NCBI GenBank assembly: GCA_910588595.1
Contig: CAJUQU010000108.1
Span: 1-11,042 of the forward strand
Source: an uncultured Lachnospiraceae bacterium
Lineage (GTDB): Bacteria; Bacillota_A; Clostridia; Lachnospirales; Lachnospiraceae
Length of the DNA stretch: 11,042 nucleotides
Reading direction: 5' to 3'
Positions 1 to 5,876 of this stretch are shown here, in pieces; position 1 is the stretch's first letter; every line of letters begins with the position of its first letter. The position numbers and the translations under genes were made by a program. The notes below the pieces were generated by a model that was given only the letters and a program-made list of their open reading frames with translations, was not told where the DNA came from and did not search any database.

Positions 1-1
1 C

Positions 2-1174
2 GAGGAGATTCCCTACGGAACCATCGACATGGATTTCATGAACGAGAACCAGTCAGCGCACGGAGACCGCGAGTACGGTCATATCGTGAGCCGCATGGGG
101 ATCGAGAGAAAGATCGTGGTCGGGCATTGGCAGAATCCCGATGTGGTCAGAAAGATCGCGCAGTGGATGGTGACTGCGGTGGGCGTGATGGAGTCCTCCC
201 ACATCAGGGTGTGCCGTTTCGGAGACAACATGAACAACGTGGCTGTCACCGAGGGCGACAAGGTTGAGGCGCAGATCAAGTTTGGCTGGGAGATCGACCA
301 CTACAATGTGAACGATCTGGCAGAGTACGTCGATGCGGTTTCCGCTGCGGATATCAAGAATCTGACAGATGAGTATTACAGCAGGTACAAGATCCTGACA
401 GAGGGCAGGGATGAGGCGGAGTTCAGAAGACATGTCGAGGTGCAGGCGGGCATCGAGATCGGTATGGAAAAGTTCCTCGAGGAGAGGGATTATCACGCGA
501 TCGTCACACACTTTGGCATGCTGGGCGGACTGAGACAGCTCCCGGGGCTTGCGATCCAGCGCCTGATGGAGAAGGGCTATGGATTTGGCGGCGAGGGCGA
601 CTGGAAGACGGCGGCGATGGTCCGTCTGATGAAGATCATGGCTTCCAATGTCAAGGATGCGAAGGGTACGTCTTTCATGGAGGACTATACATACAATTTC
701 GTGCCGGGCAAGGAGGGCATCCTGCAGGCGCATATGCTGGAGGTATGCCCGAGCGTCGCGGACGGCGATATCTCGATCAAGGTATGCCCGCTGTCCATGG
801 GCAACAGGGAGGATCCGGCGAGGCTTGTGTTTACGTCAAAGACAGGTCCTGCTGTGGCGACTTCGCTGATCGATCTGGGCAATCGTTTCCGCCTGATCAT
901 CAATGCGGTCGACTGCAAGAAGGTGGAGAAGCCGATGCCGAAGCTTCCGGTCGCAACTGCATTCTGGACACCGCAGCCTGACCTTGCGGTAGGCGCGGAG
1001 GCATGGATCCTGGCAGGCGGCGCACATCACACGGCGTTCTCGTACGATCTGACTGTCGGGCAGATGGTTGACTGGGCGGACGCGATGGGCATCGAGGCTG
1101 TCGTGATCGACAAGGATACAGATATCAGGACATTCAAGAATGAGCTGAGATGGAATTCAGTCGTGTACCGCTAA
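2..1174 (+). CDS. araA: L-arabinose isomerase, 5' end cut off by the window
   Basis: The product converts L-arabinose to L-ribulose in the cytoplasm, the first step of arabinose catabolism, using Mn2+. The reading frame is open from base 2, so the gene began upstream; about 120 of the usual roughly 500 residues are missing. Counting from the Met at 29, the metal and catalytic residues of the family are present: Glu189 in GEGDWKTA, Glu218 in TSFMEDYTY, His235 in HMLEVCPS, and the His pair 333-334 in GGAHHT. By comparison with the remembered E. coli sequence these match Glu306, Glu333, His350 and His450. The C-terminus, ending in NELRWNSVVYR, is normal. The gene ends 32 bp before a convergent small gene, and I see no terminator hairpin between them. 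Other ara genes may lie upstream, outside the window. The enzyme looks functional. Confidence 0.97.
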   Translation, partial: EEIPYGTIDMDFMNENQSAHGDREYGHIVSRMGIERKIVVGHWQNPDVVRKIAQWMVTAVGVMESSHIRVCRFGDNMNNVAVTEGDKVEAQIKFGWEIDHYNVNDLAEYVDAVSAADIKNLTDEYYSRYKILTEGRDEAEFRRHVEVQAGIEIGMEKFLEERDYHAIVTHFGMLGGLRQLPGLAIQRLMEKGYGFGGEGDWKTAAMVRLMKIMASNVKDAKGTSFMEDYTYNFVPGKEGILQAHMLEVCPSVADGDISIKVCPLSMGNREDPARLVFTSKTGPAVATSLIDLGNRFRLIINAVDCKKVEKPMPKLPVATAFWTPQPDLAVGAEAWILAGGAHHTAFSYDLTVGQMVDWADAMGIEAVVIDKDTDIRTFKNELRWNSVVYR

Positions 1175-1206
1175 GCGTGTGCCATTTCATGCCATTCCGG
1201 CAGAAC

Positions 1207-1497
1207 TTATTCAAAATACAGGCGTTTGGGTTTTTCGACGAACTCGACTTCCTCGAGGTCTGCGAAAGCGTCCACAAAGTCCGCCCGGACGGTCGCGATG
1301 GCGTAGCCGTTTATGAGGGGTTCGATGTGGATGACTTCTGACTCGAGCCGCTCGAGCGCCCCGTGATATTTGACGATCAATTCCCAGGTTCTAGTGGCAG
1401 GGGTGTAACCCGTGCCGAGAACCTGGGATTTCTGCATTTCAGTTTCGGTGGCGGCGAGGGCGAGGTTGAGGAGATTTTCAAGCTTGGCGTTTGGCAT
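1207..1497 (-). CDS. Stand-alone propeptide domain of the Csp-like S8 subtilase family (96 aa)
   Basis: The 96-residue product resembles the N-terminal propeptide of clostridial Csp-like subtilases. Family-like stretches are KLENLLNLALAAT at the start, then RTWELIVKYHG, INGYAIATV, and EEVEFVEKPKRLYF at the end. In full-length relatives this last stretch leads directly into the catalytic domain. Here a stop codon follows at once, and only 32 bp remain before the end of the convergent araA. The start at 1497 is chosen because an AAAGGAAA ribosome binding site lies just upstream and the protein then starts where the family starts; an upstream in-frame start is possible but adds unrelated sequence. 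There is no signal peptide or membrane segment. Such propeptides act as folding chaperones and inhibitors, so a role in trans on the propeptide-less protease at 8347-9843 is conceivable; this is inference. A relic of a lost full-length gene is the alternative. Confidence 0.72.
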   Translation of the reverse strand: MPNAKLENLLNLALAATETEMQKSQVLGTGYTPATRTWELIVKYHGALERLESEVIHIEPLINGYAIATVRADFVDAFADLEEVEFVEKPKRLYFE

Positions 1498-1601
1498 GGT
1501 GTGTTTTCCTTTGGGCAGGGATGTGGATTTGATATAAGATATTCGATGGGGGCGTGGTGTGTTAAAAGAGCGATTCCTCTTGGCAGGGCGGCGATACAGG
1601 G

Positions 1602-1630
1602 TTGTGAAATGTGTCTGCATTGTGTATACT
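1602..1630 (+). promoter_or_regulatory. Predicted sigma-A promoter
   Basis: A -35 box TTGTGA (1602-1607) and a -10 box TATACT (1625-1630) are separated by 17 bases. Transcription would start near 1637 and run into the AAA-ATPase-like relic starting at 1680. The match is good but unproven. The interval between the divergent genes at 1497 and 1680 shows no convincing promoter for the minus-strand gene. Confidence 0.45.
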
Positions 1631-1679
1631 GTTATTGATCGAATGTGAGAATGAGAAGTATACGGGGAGGAGGAGGCAC

Positions 1680-2468
1680 ATGAATCAGCACAGGGCAGCG
1701 CTCGGATATCAGAATTTTGAGGAAGTCCGGGTGGGGCAGATCTTTTATATTGACAAGACAGATTTTATCAGGGAGTGGTGGGAATGTGCGGATAAGGTCA
1801 CACTGATCACGCGCCCGCGCAGATTCGGCAAGACACTGAACTTAAGTACGATTAATTGCTTTTTTTCAAACAGATATGCAGGCAGGAGTGATCTGTTTGA
1901 GGGGCTCGCCATCTGGGAGGAGAAATCATCAGACGGGGACTATAAATACAGGAAAATGCAAGGTACATTTCCGGTAATCTTTCTGAGTTTTGCAAATATC
2001 AAGGCAGCGAAGTATGGGGATATGGAATACAAGATCTCGGAAGTGATCGCAAAGCTGTACACCTTCATGAACAAGGTGGCGCTCAATACTTTTAGTTCCT
2101 TTGACAGCGGGAACAAACCTTCCGGGCAGGCGGAGCCAGAGCGGTTTTATCACGGTTTTGTGCTTGGCATGGTCGTGAATCTCACCGACGCATACAAAGT
2201 CCGCTCAAACAGGGAGAGCGGATACGGGCGGTACGATGTCATGATCGAACCGATCGACAGGACAAAAAAAGCGTTTATCTTTGAATTCAGGGTGCTCGAT
2301 CCCGATGAAGATGAGGAGACGCTCGAGGACACGCTTGCGAATGCCCACACGCAGATCAATGAAAAGCAGTATGAGGCGGAGCTTGTTTCAGACGGCTTTG
2401 CACCGGGGCAGATCCGAAAGTATGGGTTTGCATTTCGGGGAAAGGAGTGTCTGATAGGATCGTTATGA
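1680..2468 (+). pseudogene. AAA-ATPase-like/PDDEXK_9 protein shortened by an in-frame internal deletion
   Basis: This 262-aa frame joins two ends of a family normally around 520-580 residues long (AAA-ATPase-like PF09820 with PDDEXK_9 PF08011), often multicopy in Lachnospiraceae and of unknown function. Residues 1-128 match the N-terminus, with YIDKTDFI and the atypical Walker A RPRRFGKT (45-52). Residues from about 131 on match the C-terminus, with FYHGFVLGM and SNRESGYGRYDVMIEP. The middle, including the Walker B stretch (IDEYDTP in relatives), is absent, so ATP hydrolysis is unlikely. In the nuclease-like domain Asp186 and Glu202 remain, but the usual Lys of EFKV is Arg204. The ATG at 1680 follows GGGGAGGAGGAGG, and an upstream GTG start is less likely. 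The frame is open with no stop, so a short protein may still be made, but loss of the centre and of the Lys suggests decay. Confidence 0.7.
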
Positions 2469-2517
2469 TCCAAAAAATTGACATATGGAACACAAAACGG
2501 GACAGGAGTTGATAAAC

Positions 2518-2913
2518 ATGGGGAACAGGATTCTGGGACAGAGCGAGTGGATCATCATGGAGAAGCTGTGGGAGCAGCAGCCGAGGACGATCATGCAGCT
2601 GTTCCACTCGCTGGAGGAGGATCCCGGGTGGAGCAAGAGCACCGTCAGCACGCTGCTTGGCAGGATGGTCGAAAAAGGCATCCTGTATTATGAGGACGGC
2701 GGAAAAGCCAGACAGTACTATCCGGGGATCAGGCGCGAGGAGGCTGCACTGGCGGAGACGGAGAATCTGCTGTCACGCGTGTATAAAGGCTCCATAGGCA
2801 TGATGATGAGCACCCTGGTCAAGCAGAGAGATCTCACGAAAGAAGAGATCCGGGAGCTGTATGACATTCTGGAAGGATTGGAGAGCAGGGATGGGGAGCG
2901 CGAAAAAAAATAA
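2518..2913 (+). CDS. BlaI/MecI/CopY-family transcriptional repressor
   Basis: This is a winged-helix repressor of 131 residues that should bind palindromic operators as a dimer. Residues 7-57 form the winged helix, with SEWIIMEKLWE as the first helix, KSTVSTLLGRMVEKGIL (40-56) covering the recognition helix, and the wing at 57-70 (YYEDGGKARQYYPG). The helical C-terminus (about 75-120) is the usual dimerization region. The start at 2518 is preferred over the ATG at 2485 because AGGAG (2504-2508) lies nine bases upstream and nothing precedes 2485. Relatives are usually next to a BlaR1/MecR1-type M56 membrane protease that inactivates them; no such gene is here, so it is an orphan. The target cannot be read from the sequence; candidates are itself or the AraC-type gene downstream. 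The C-terminus is lysine-rich and ends in a run of A bases. Confidence 0.9.
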   Translation: MGNRILGQSEWIIMEKLWEQQPRTIMQLFHSLEEDPGWSKSTVSTLLGRMVEKGILYYEDGGKARQYYPGIRREEAALAETENLLSRVYKGSIGMMMSTLVKQRDLTKEEIRELYDILEGLESRDGEREKK

Positions 2914-2955
2914 CACAATCCACATCAAACTTTTGCGGTGCGCTTTGTGGTATTC

Positions 2956-3014
2956 TCTGGATGTAACCAGATAGCTGCTCCGAGTCCCGCGGCACAGGTG
3001 CACGGGAGACTCGG
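2956..3014 (+). promoter_or_regulatory. Two consecutive hairpins in the blaI-like/araC-like intergenic region
   Basis: The first hairpin is TCTGG (2956-2960) with CCAGA (2967-2971) and a 6-base loop. The second pairs CCGAGTCCCG (2980-2989) with CGGGAGACTCGG (3003-3014), with a 2-base bulge; its loop can pair further through GCAC/GTGC. The second ends about 32 bases before the TTG start of the AraC-type gene. There is no run of T after it, so it is a poor intrinsic terminator and may be a leader structure of the regulator mRNA. I recognise no known riboswitch. Confidence 0.5.
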
Positions 3015-3046
3015 GAAGTTATTTGTTGAAGGGGGAGGAAGCAGCA

Positions 3047-3949
3047 TTGTATGAGTGGAACAAGGCGATCCAGAAAATGATCTGCTGGATCGAGGAAAAT
3101 CTGACAGAAAACCCGTCGCTGCAGGAGATGTCGAGACAGGTCGGCTATTCACCGTACTACTGTTCTGTAAAGTTTCATGAGGTGGTCGGAATGACGATCC
3201 GGAATTACATAGCAGGCAGACGGCTTGCGCAGGCGACGCTGGAGATCCGCGATACCGATGAGCGGATACTGGATATCGCAGTGAAGTACGGGTATTCCTC
3301 ACAGGAGGCTTTGACGAGGGCTTTTGTCAGCGCATACGGGTGTACGCCCGCCGTATACCGGAAGCATCCGGTGCCGGTCACACTCTGCATCCGTCAGGCT
3401 GTATTCCTGCCAGAACATTATGTGGACAGAGGAGGACCAACAATGAACAGAACACTTTTGACAGATGCCCATGTCAGGGTAGAGCACATCCCGGAGCACA
3501 AGTATGTCGGCATATGGGATAAGGAGGCGGGTGAGTACGGCAGCTTTTTCGCGCGGCACGACTGCGACGCGGTCTGTGGCACGATCGACAGCATGAGCCA
3601 TGTGTCCCACCCGATCGTCACCTGCCACACGGCAGGATGGTTTTACGACAACGGCACCAGGGGATATTTTTACGGGTTCGGCGTCCCGGCGGACTATGAC
3701 GGCGTGATACCGGAAGGGTTTGAGATCCGCGCGTTCCCGGCAAGCGACTACCTGGTATTTTTCCACCCGCCCTTTGACTATCCGAAGGATTGCGGGGAGG
3801 TCATGAAAAGGGTGGAAGATCTCGCGTGGAATTATGATCCGTCGACAAACGGCTGCGAGTGGAACGAGGACGTGTGCCAGGATTATCAGCGCCACTATCC
3901 GGAGGTGGTCGGATATGAGGTGCTCAGACCCGTCAAAAAGAAAAAATAG
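3047..3949 (+). CDS. AraC-family regulator with C-terminal GyrI-like effector-binding domain
   Basis: The 300-residue product has an N-terminal AraC-type DNA-binding domain (about 5-106) with two helix-turn-helix motifs: SLQEMSRQVGYSPYYCSVKF and RILDIAVKYGYSSQEALTRAF, ending in the typical GCTPAVYRK. A linker leads to an effector-binding domain like that of GyrI/SoxS-type multidrug sensors (about 142-295), starting at VRVEHIPEHKYVGIW. The protein probably binds a small molecule and activates transcription. The start is TTG at 3047, because GGGGGAGGA (3031-3039) lies seven bases before it and the protein then begins MYEWNKAIQKM as relatives do; the ATG at 3051 is out of frame. An AGAGGAGGA site precedes an in-frame ATG at 3443, exactly at the domain boundary, so a 168-aa effector domain could also be made. 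The gene ends at a strong terminator. No obvious target, such as a transporter, is adjacent. Confidence 0.9.
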   Translation: MYEWNKAIQKMICWIEENLTENPSLQEMSRQVGYSPYYCSVKFHEVVGMTIRNYIAGRRLAQATLEIRDTDERILDIAVKYGYSSQEALTRAFVSAYGCTPAVYRKHPVPVTLCIRQAVFLPEHYVDRGGPTMNRTLLTDAHVRVEHIPEHKYVGIWDKEAGEYGSFFARHDCDAVCGTIDSMSHVSHPIVTCHTAGWFYDNGTRGYFYGFGVPADYDGVIPEGFEIRAFPASDYLVFFHPPFDYPKDCGEVMKRVEDLAWNYDPSTNGCEWNEDVCQDYQRHYPEVVGYEVLRPVKKKK

Positions 3950-3964
3950 TTGAGACAAGATCAG

Positions 3965-4008
3965 AAAGCTTACTGATGTAAAATAAGATTTTCATCAGTA
4001 AGCTTTTT
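3965..4008 (+). terminator. Rho-independent terminator of the AraC-type gene
   Basis: The 14-base arms AAAGCTTACTGATG (3965-3978) and CATCAGTAAGCTTT (3993-4006) pair perfectly. The inside pairs further (AAAAT with ATTTT) around a short loop. The run TTTTT at 4004-4008 follows. It lies 16 bases after the stop codon of the AraC-type gene. Confidence 0.93.
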
Positions 4009-4018
4009 GTGTACACGG

Positions 4019-4328
4019 GTAACAGTTCAGTCTTCGGCTTCCTGTTACAGGCATCAAGCCATACAAAAACCGCTTTGCTTTCTCACGGACTTCGCAGCAT
4101 AGTGCGAAGTCCTAGAGCGTGTTTGAAAAATCATTCCCGCCATCTGTATCCCATTTTGCGCGATATTTGCGTCAAATTCAGTCGACATAAGGCATTGCCC
4201 TTTATGCCTTTGCCCGCTACGCCTCCTTCATTTGGCACATCATCTGTAAGATGATTTAATCTCCCACAAACTGTGCCGCACATCTGACAGAAAGCATTTT
4301 TCAAACACGCTCTAGGCTGAACTGTTAC
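4019..4328. repeat. Outer palindromic repeat enclosing a smaller inverted-repeat element
   Basis: GTAACAGTTCAG (4019-4030) is the exact inverse of CTGAACTGTTAC (4317-4328). The left part also folds by itself: GTAACAG (4019-4025) with CTGTTAC (4042-4048), and GGACTTCGCA (4087-4096) with TGCGAAGTCC (4103-4112), the latter a perfect 10-bp hairpin with a 6-base loop. With the inner 206-bp element removed, the outer arms would enclose a roughly 100-bp structured unit, so the inner element seems to have entered an older repeat. A related arm, GTAACGGTTCAG, occurs at 8296. No protein gene is evident here. Confidence 0.6.
4111..4316. mobile_element. MITE-like element with 21-bp perfect terminal inverted repeats
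   Basis: The left end (4111-4131, beginning CCTAGAGCGTGTTTG) is an exact inverted copy of the right end (4296-4316, ending CAAACACGCTCTAGG), and weaker symmetry reaches some 15 bases further inward. The element is 206 bp and has no credible coding frame, so it would have to be moved by a transposase elsewhere. Inside are two more hairpins: AAGGCAT/ATGCCTT (4189-4195, 4204-4210) and ATCATCT/AGATGAT (4239-4245, 4249-4255). CTAG occurs at both ends (4112-4115 and 4312-4315) and could be a target duplication of the YTAR type made by some IS5-family elements. A dispersed structured repeat of another origin is the alternative. Confidence 0.65.
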
Positions 4329-4357
4329 GTACATGGCACAAATTTTCATATTTTCTC

Positions 4358-4386
4358 TTGACAAATATATCGGAAGCTGATATATT
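4358..4386 (+). promoter_or_regulatory. Strong sigma-A promoter of the DUF6440-PadR-DUF2812 operon
   Basis: A perfect -35 box TTGACA (4358-4363) is followed after 17 bases by TATATT (4381-4386). Transcription should start near 4393, giving a leader of roughly 120 bases before the ATG at 4511. The spacer and -10 box lie inside a palindrome, which suggests repression by occlusion. Confidence 0.85.
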
Positions 4387-4432
4387 AAATGTACGATATA
4401 TCGCATCACGATATATCGCGAGACGATAATGT
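4364..4432. promoter_or_regulatory. Phased array of palindromic half-sites, probable PadR operators
   Basis: AATATATC (4364-4371) and GATATATT (4379-4386) form a perfect inverted repeat with a 7-base spacer over the promoter. GATATATC (4395-4402) and GATATATC (4410-4417) form a second pair, again with a 7-base spacer. GATAATGT (4425-4432) is a weaker fifth half-site after another 7 bases. Half-sites thus start every 15-16 bp, and the two full sites are centred 31 bp apart, about three helical turns. The PadR-type gene in the same operon is the obvious candidate to bind here, which would make the operon self-repressed. Confidence 0.65.
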
Positions 4433-4510
4433 AGCAATCCGCTTTGTAGATCACTGCTGAAACAGCGCGTGACCATACATTGCAGGAACCCAAAACAAGG
4501 AGGAATATTG

Positions 4511-4675
4511 ATGGATCGCTTTAAAAGAATTTACCATCAGGGAACGATCAGTGTCGTTGAGATCTGGGTTGACACGGAGACCGGAGTCAATTACGTGTTT
4601 CACAGGGATGGAAATGCAGGAGGTTTTACGCCGCTTCTCGACCCTGAGGGGAAGCCGGTAGTGACAAGATCGTGA
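4511..4675 (+). CDS. DUF6440-family small protein (54 aa)
   Basis: The 54-residue product matches what I know of the DUF6440 family: a short beta-rich protein with RFKRIYHQGTISVVEIWVDT, then TGVNYVFHRDGNAGGFTPLLD and GKPVV. The function of the family is unknown. There is no signal peptide or membrane segment, so it should be cytoplasmic. The start is set by AAGGAGG (4497-4503) seven bases before the ATG. It is the first gene of an operon with the PadR-type repressor and the DUF2812 membrane protein. Its stop codon overlaps the possible GTG start of the repressor (GTGA at 4672-4675), which suggests translational coupling. The family assignment is from recognition of the pattern and should be checked by a profile search. 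Confidence 0.8.
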   Translation: MDRFKRIYHQGTISVVEIWVDTETGVNYVFHRDGNAGGFTPLLDPEGKPVVTRS

Positions 4676-5016
4676 GGAGCGTGGAGCAGGTAACAGAGAG
4701 AGATATCCCACTGACGGAAGCCGTTTACTATATCCTTCTGGCGGTGAGGGTGCCAAACCATGGTTACGGGATCATCCAGGAGGTCGAGCGGATGACGGAC
4801 GGGCGTGTTGTGCTGGGAGCGGGAACGCTGTACGGTGCGATACAGACACTTTTGAAAAAGAAGTGGATCGACATCTACAGTGTCGACACGGAGTCCCGGA
4901 AGAAAAAGGAGTACAGGATCACGGATCTGGGCAGGGCTGTCTTTGAGGCAGAGAGAACACGGCTGGAGGAACTGCTGAGAAATGCAGCGCTGATGCGGGA
5001 TGAAAATGAGGGATGA
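4672..5016 (+). CDS. PadR-family transcriptional repressor
   Basis: This winged-helix regulator has up to 114 residues. The PadR signature is clear: PLTEAVYYILLAVRVPNHGYGIIQEVE as the first helices, then LGAGTLYGAIQTLLKKKWID as the recognition helix with its Tyr and turn, and the wing ESRKKKEYRITDLGRAVFEAE. A short C-terminal helix (about 88-110) should provide dimerization. It probably represses its own operon through the half-site array at 4364-4432; the inducer is unknown. The start is uncertain: GTG at 4672 overlaps the stop of the DUF6440 gene, and GTG at 4681 is an alternative; neither has a well-spaced ribosome binding site, so coupled translation is likely. The stop is 29 bp before the next gene. 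Confidence 0.92.
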   Translation: MRSVEQVTERDIPLTEAVYYILLAVRVPNHGYGIIQEVERMTDGRVVLGAGTLYGAIQTLLKKKWIDIYSVDTESRKKKEYRITDLGRAVFEAERTRLEELLRNAALMRDENEG

Positions 5017-5045
5017 AGAGTGGATAGAAGGGACGGAGCGAGGAA

Positions 5046-5744
5046 ATGATTCGATATCGAATGTACCTAAACAAGGATAAGGAGACAGAGTGGCTGAACC
5101 GTATGGCGGCTGACGGATGGGCGATGCGGAGATTCTTTGCCGGTTTCTATGGTTTTGAAAAGTGTGAGGCAGGCGAGTACATCTATCAGGTTGATTTTGT
5201 TGACAGACTGTTTTCTGTCAGCAGAGATTACAGAGAGCTGATGCAGGATGCGGGGATCGAGATCGTCCAGACGTGGGGATTCTGGGTGATACTGCGCAAG
5301 AAGGCGTCTGAGGGAAAGTTTGATCTCTATACGGATATCGCTTCGAGCATTGAACATTACAAAAAAATCCGAAAGATGTTCAAGGCGGCAGCGATCATGG
5401 AGATAATTTGTATCTTTTTTGAGCTTTTGGCTGGCATCAGAGGTGTGACGATCGGATATGCTTTCGCCCTTCTGCTCGGAGCCATTTTGGTGGCGCTGCT
5501 GAACGGGATTGTGGTACTCAACGATAAGATCAGGGTATTGGAAGAGCGGATGACCGGAATCGAGAAAAAGGGCTGCAGAAGCCGCAGTATCTCAGGGCTT
5601 TTGGCAGCCGGACTGCTGATGAACAGCTGTGCTATCATGGTGACAGATGCGGTTTCGCAGGGAGTCCGGCATGCCGTTCAGATCTTTGCGATACTGCTGA
5701 TGCTGGCTGGACTGTTCCAAATGTTTTCCGTCAAGAAGGATTAG
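5046..5744 (+). CDS. DUF2812-domain membrane protein
   Basis: The 232-residue product has an N-terminal soluble domain (about 1-100) of the DUF2812 type, with the family-like beginning RYRMYLNKDKETEWLNRMAA and GFYGFEKCEAGEYIYQVDF. The rest is membrane: predicted segments are about 112-131, 135-158, 182-203 and 209-227, with a short charged loop at 159-181. DUF2812 genes are commonly paired with PadR regulators in Bacillota; their biochemical role is unknown, and envelope stress or antimicrobial response has been suggested by context only. The start at 5046 sits directly behind GCGAGGAA, a tightly spaced ribosome binding site, and gives the family's usual N-terminus. It is the third gene of the operon, 29 bp behind the repressor. 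Confidence 0.88.
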   Translation: MIRYRMYLNKDKETEWLNRMAADGWAMRRFFAGFYGFEKCEAGEYIYQVDFVDRLFSVSRDYRELMQDAGIEIVQTWGFWVILRKKASEGKFDLYTDIASSIEHYKKIRKMFKAAAIMEIICIFFELLAGIRGVTIGYAFALLLGAILVALLNGIVVLNDKIRVLEERMTGIEKKGCRSRSISGLLAAGLLMNSCAIMVTDAVSQGVRHAVQIFAILLMLAGLFQMFSVKKD

Positions 5745-5777
5745 CAGGAGATTGTCGCTGCGTTTCCTGTGTCATCT

Positions 5778-5876
5778 ATGGATAAATATCATTGGGAAGG
5801 GGCATACTGGTTCAATGAGGATGATCGTCTGCCAGATACAGCGATCACAACAGGATCAGGAGGTGTGAATAAATGA
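5778..5876 (+). CDS. Possible 32-aa small ORF overlapping the next start codon
   Basis: An ATG at 5778 opens a frame for 32 residues (starting MDKYHWEGAYWFNEDDRLPD) whose TGA overlaps the ATG of the next gene (ATGA at 5873-5876). The frame is the same as that of the DUF2812 gene and is open from that gene's TAG at 5742-5744, so it might instead be a former C-terminal extension. There is no ribosome binding site before 5778, and I do not recognise the peptide. It is acidic and rich in aromatic residues. It is kept only because of the overlap and the otherwise unexplained spacer. Confidence 0.2.
   Translation: MDKYHWEGAYWFNEDDRLPDTAITTGSGGVNK

Noticed and set aside
53..733. Long open frame on the minus strand inside araA
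   Set aside because: It is antisense to a clearly conserved enzyme, shows no family resemblance, and is explained by the codon bias of araA.
785..790. Cys253 of the araA product, where some AraA proteins have His (VHPLGIGG-type stretch), as a lost metal ligand
   Set aside because: Counting along the remembered E. coli sequence puts the metal-binding His350 in HMLEV, which is conserved here as His235. The Cys position is not a ligand.
2478..2483. TTGACA as the -35 box of a promoter for the BlaI-type gene
   Set aside because: No acceptable -10 box lies 16-18 bases downstream.
3299..3958. 219-codon minus-strand frame opposite the AraC-type gene
   Set aside because: The protein has no recognisable features and the plus strand is unambiguously coding; it is a shadow frame.
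4009..4254. Possible 81-aa gene within the repeat region
   Set aside because: The frame runs through several hairpins and a terminal inverted repeat, has no ribosome binding site and no family resemblance.
4111..4316. CRISPR-like or phage attachment repeat
   Set aside because: There is one inverted pair rather than spaced direct repeats, and no integrase or tRNA is nearby.
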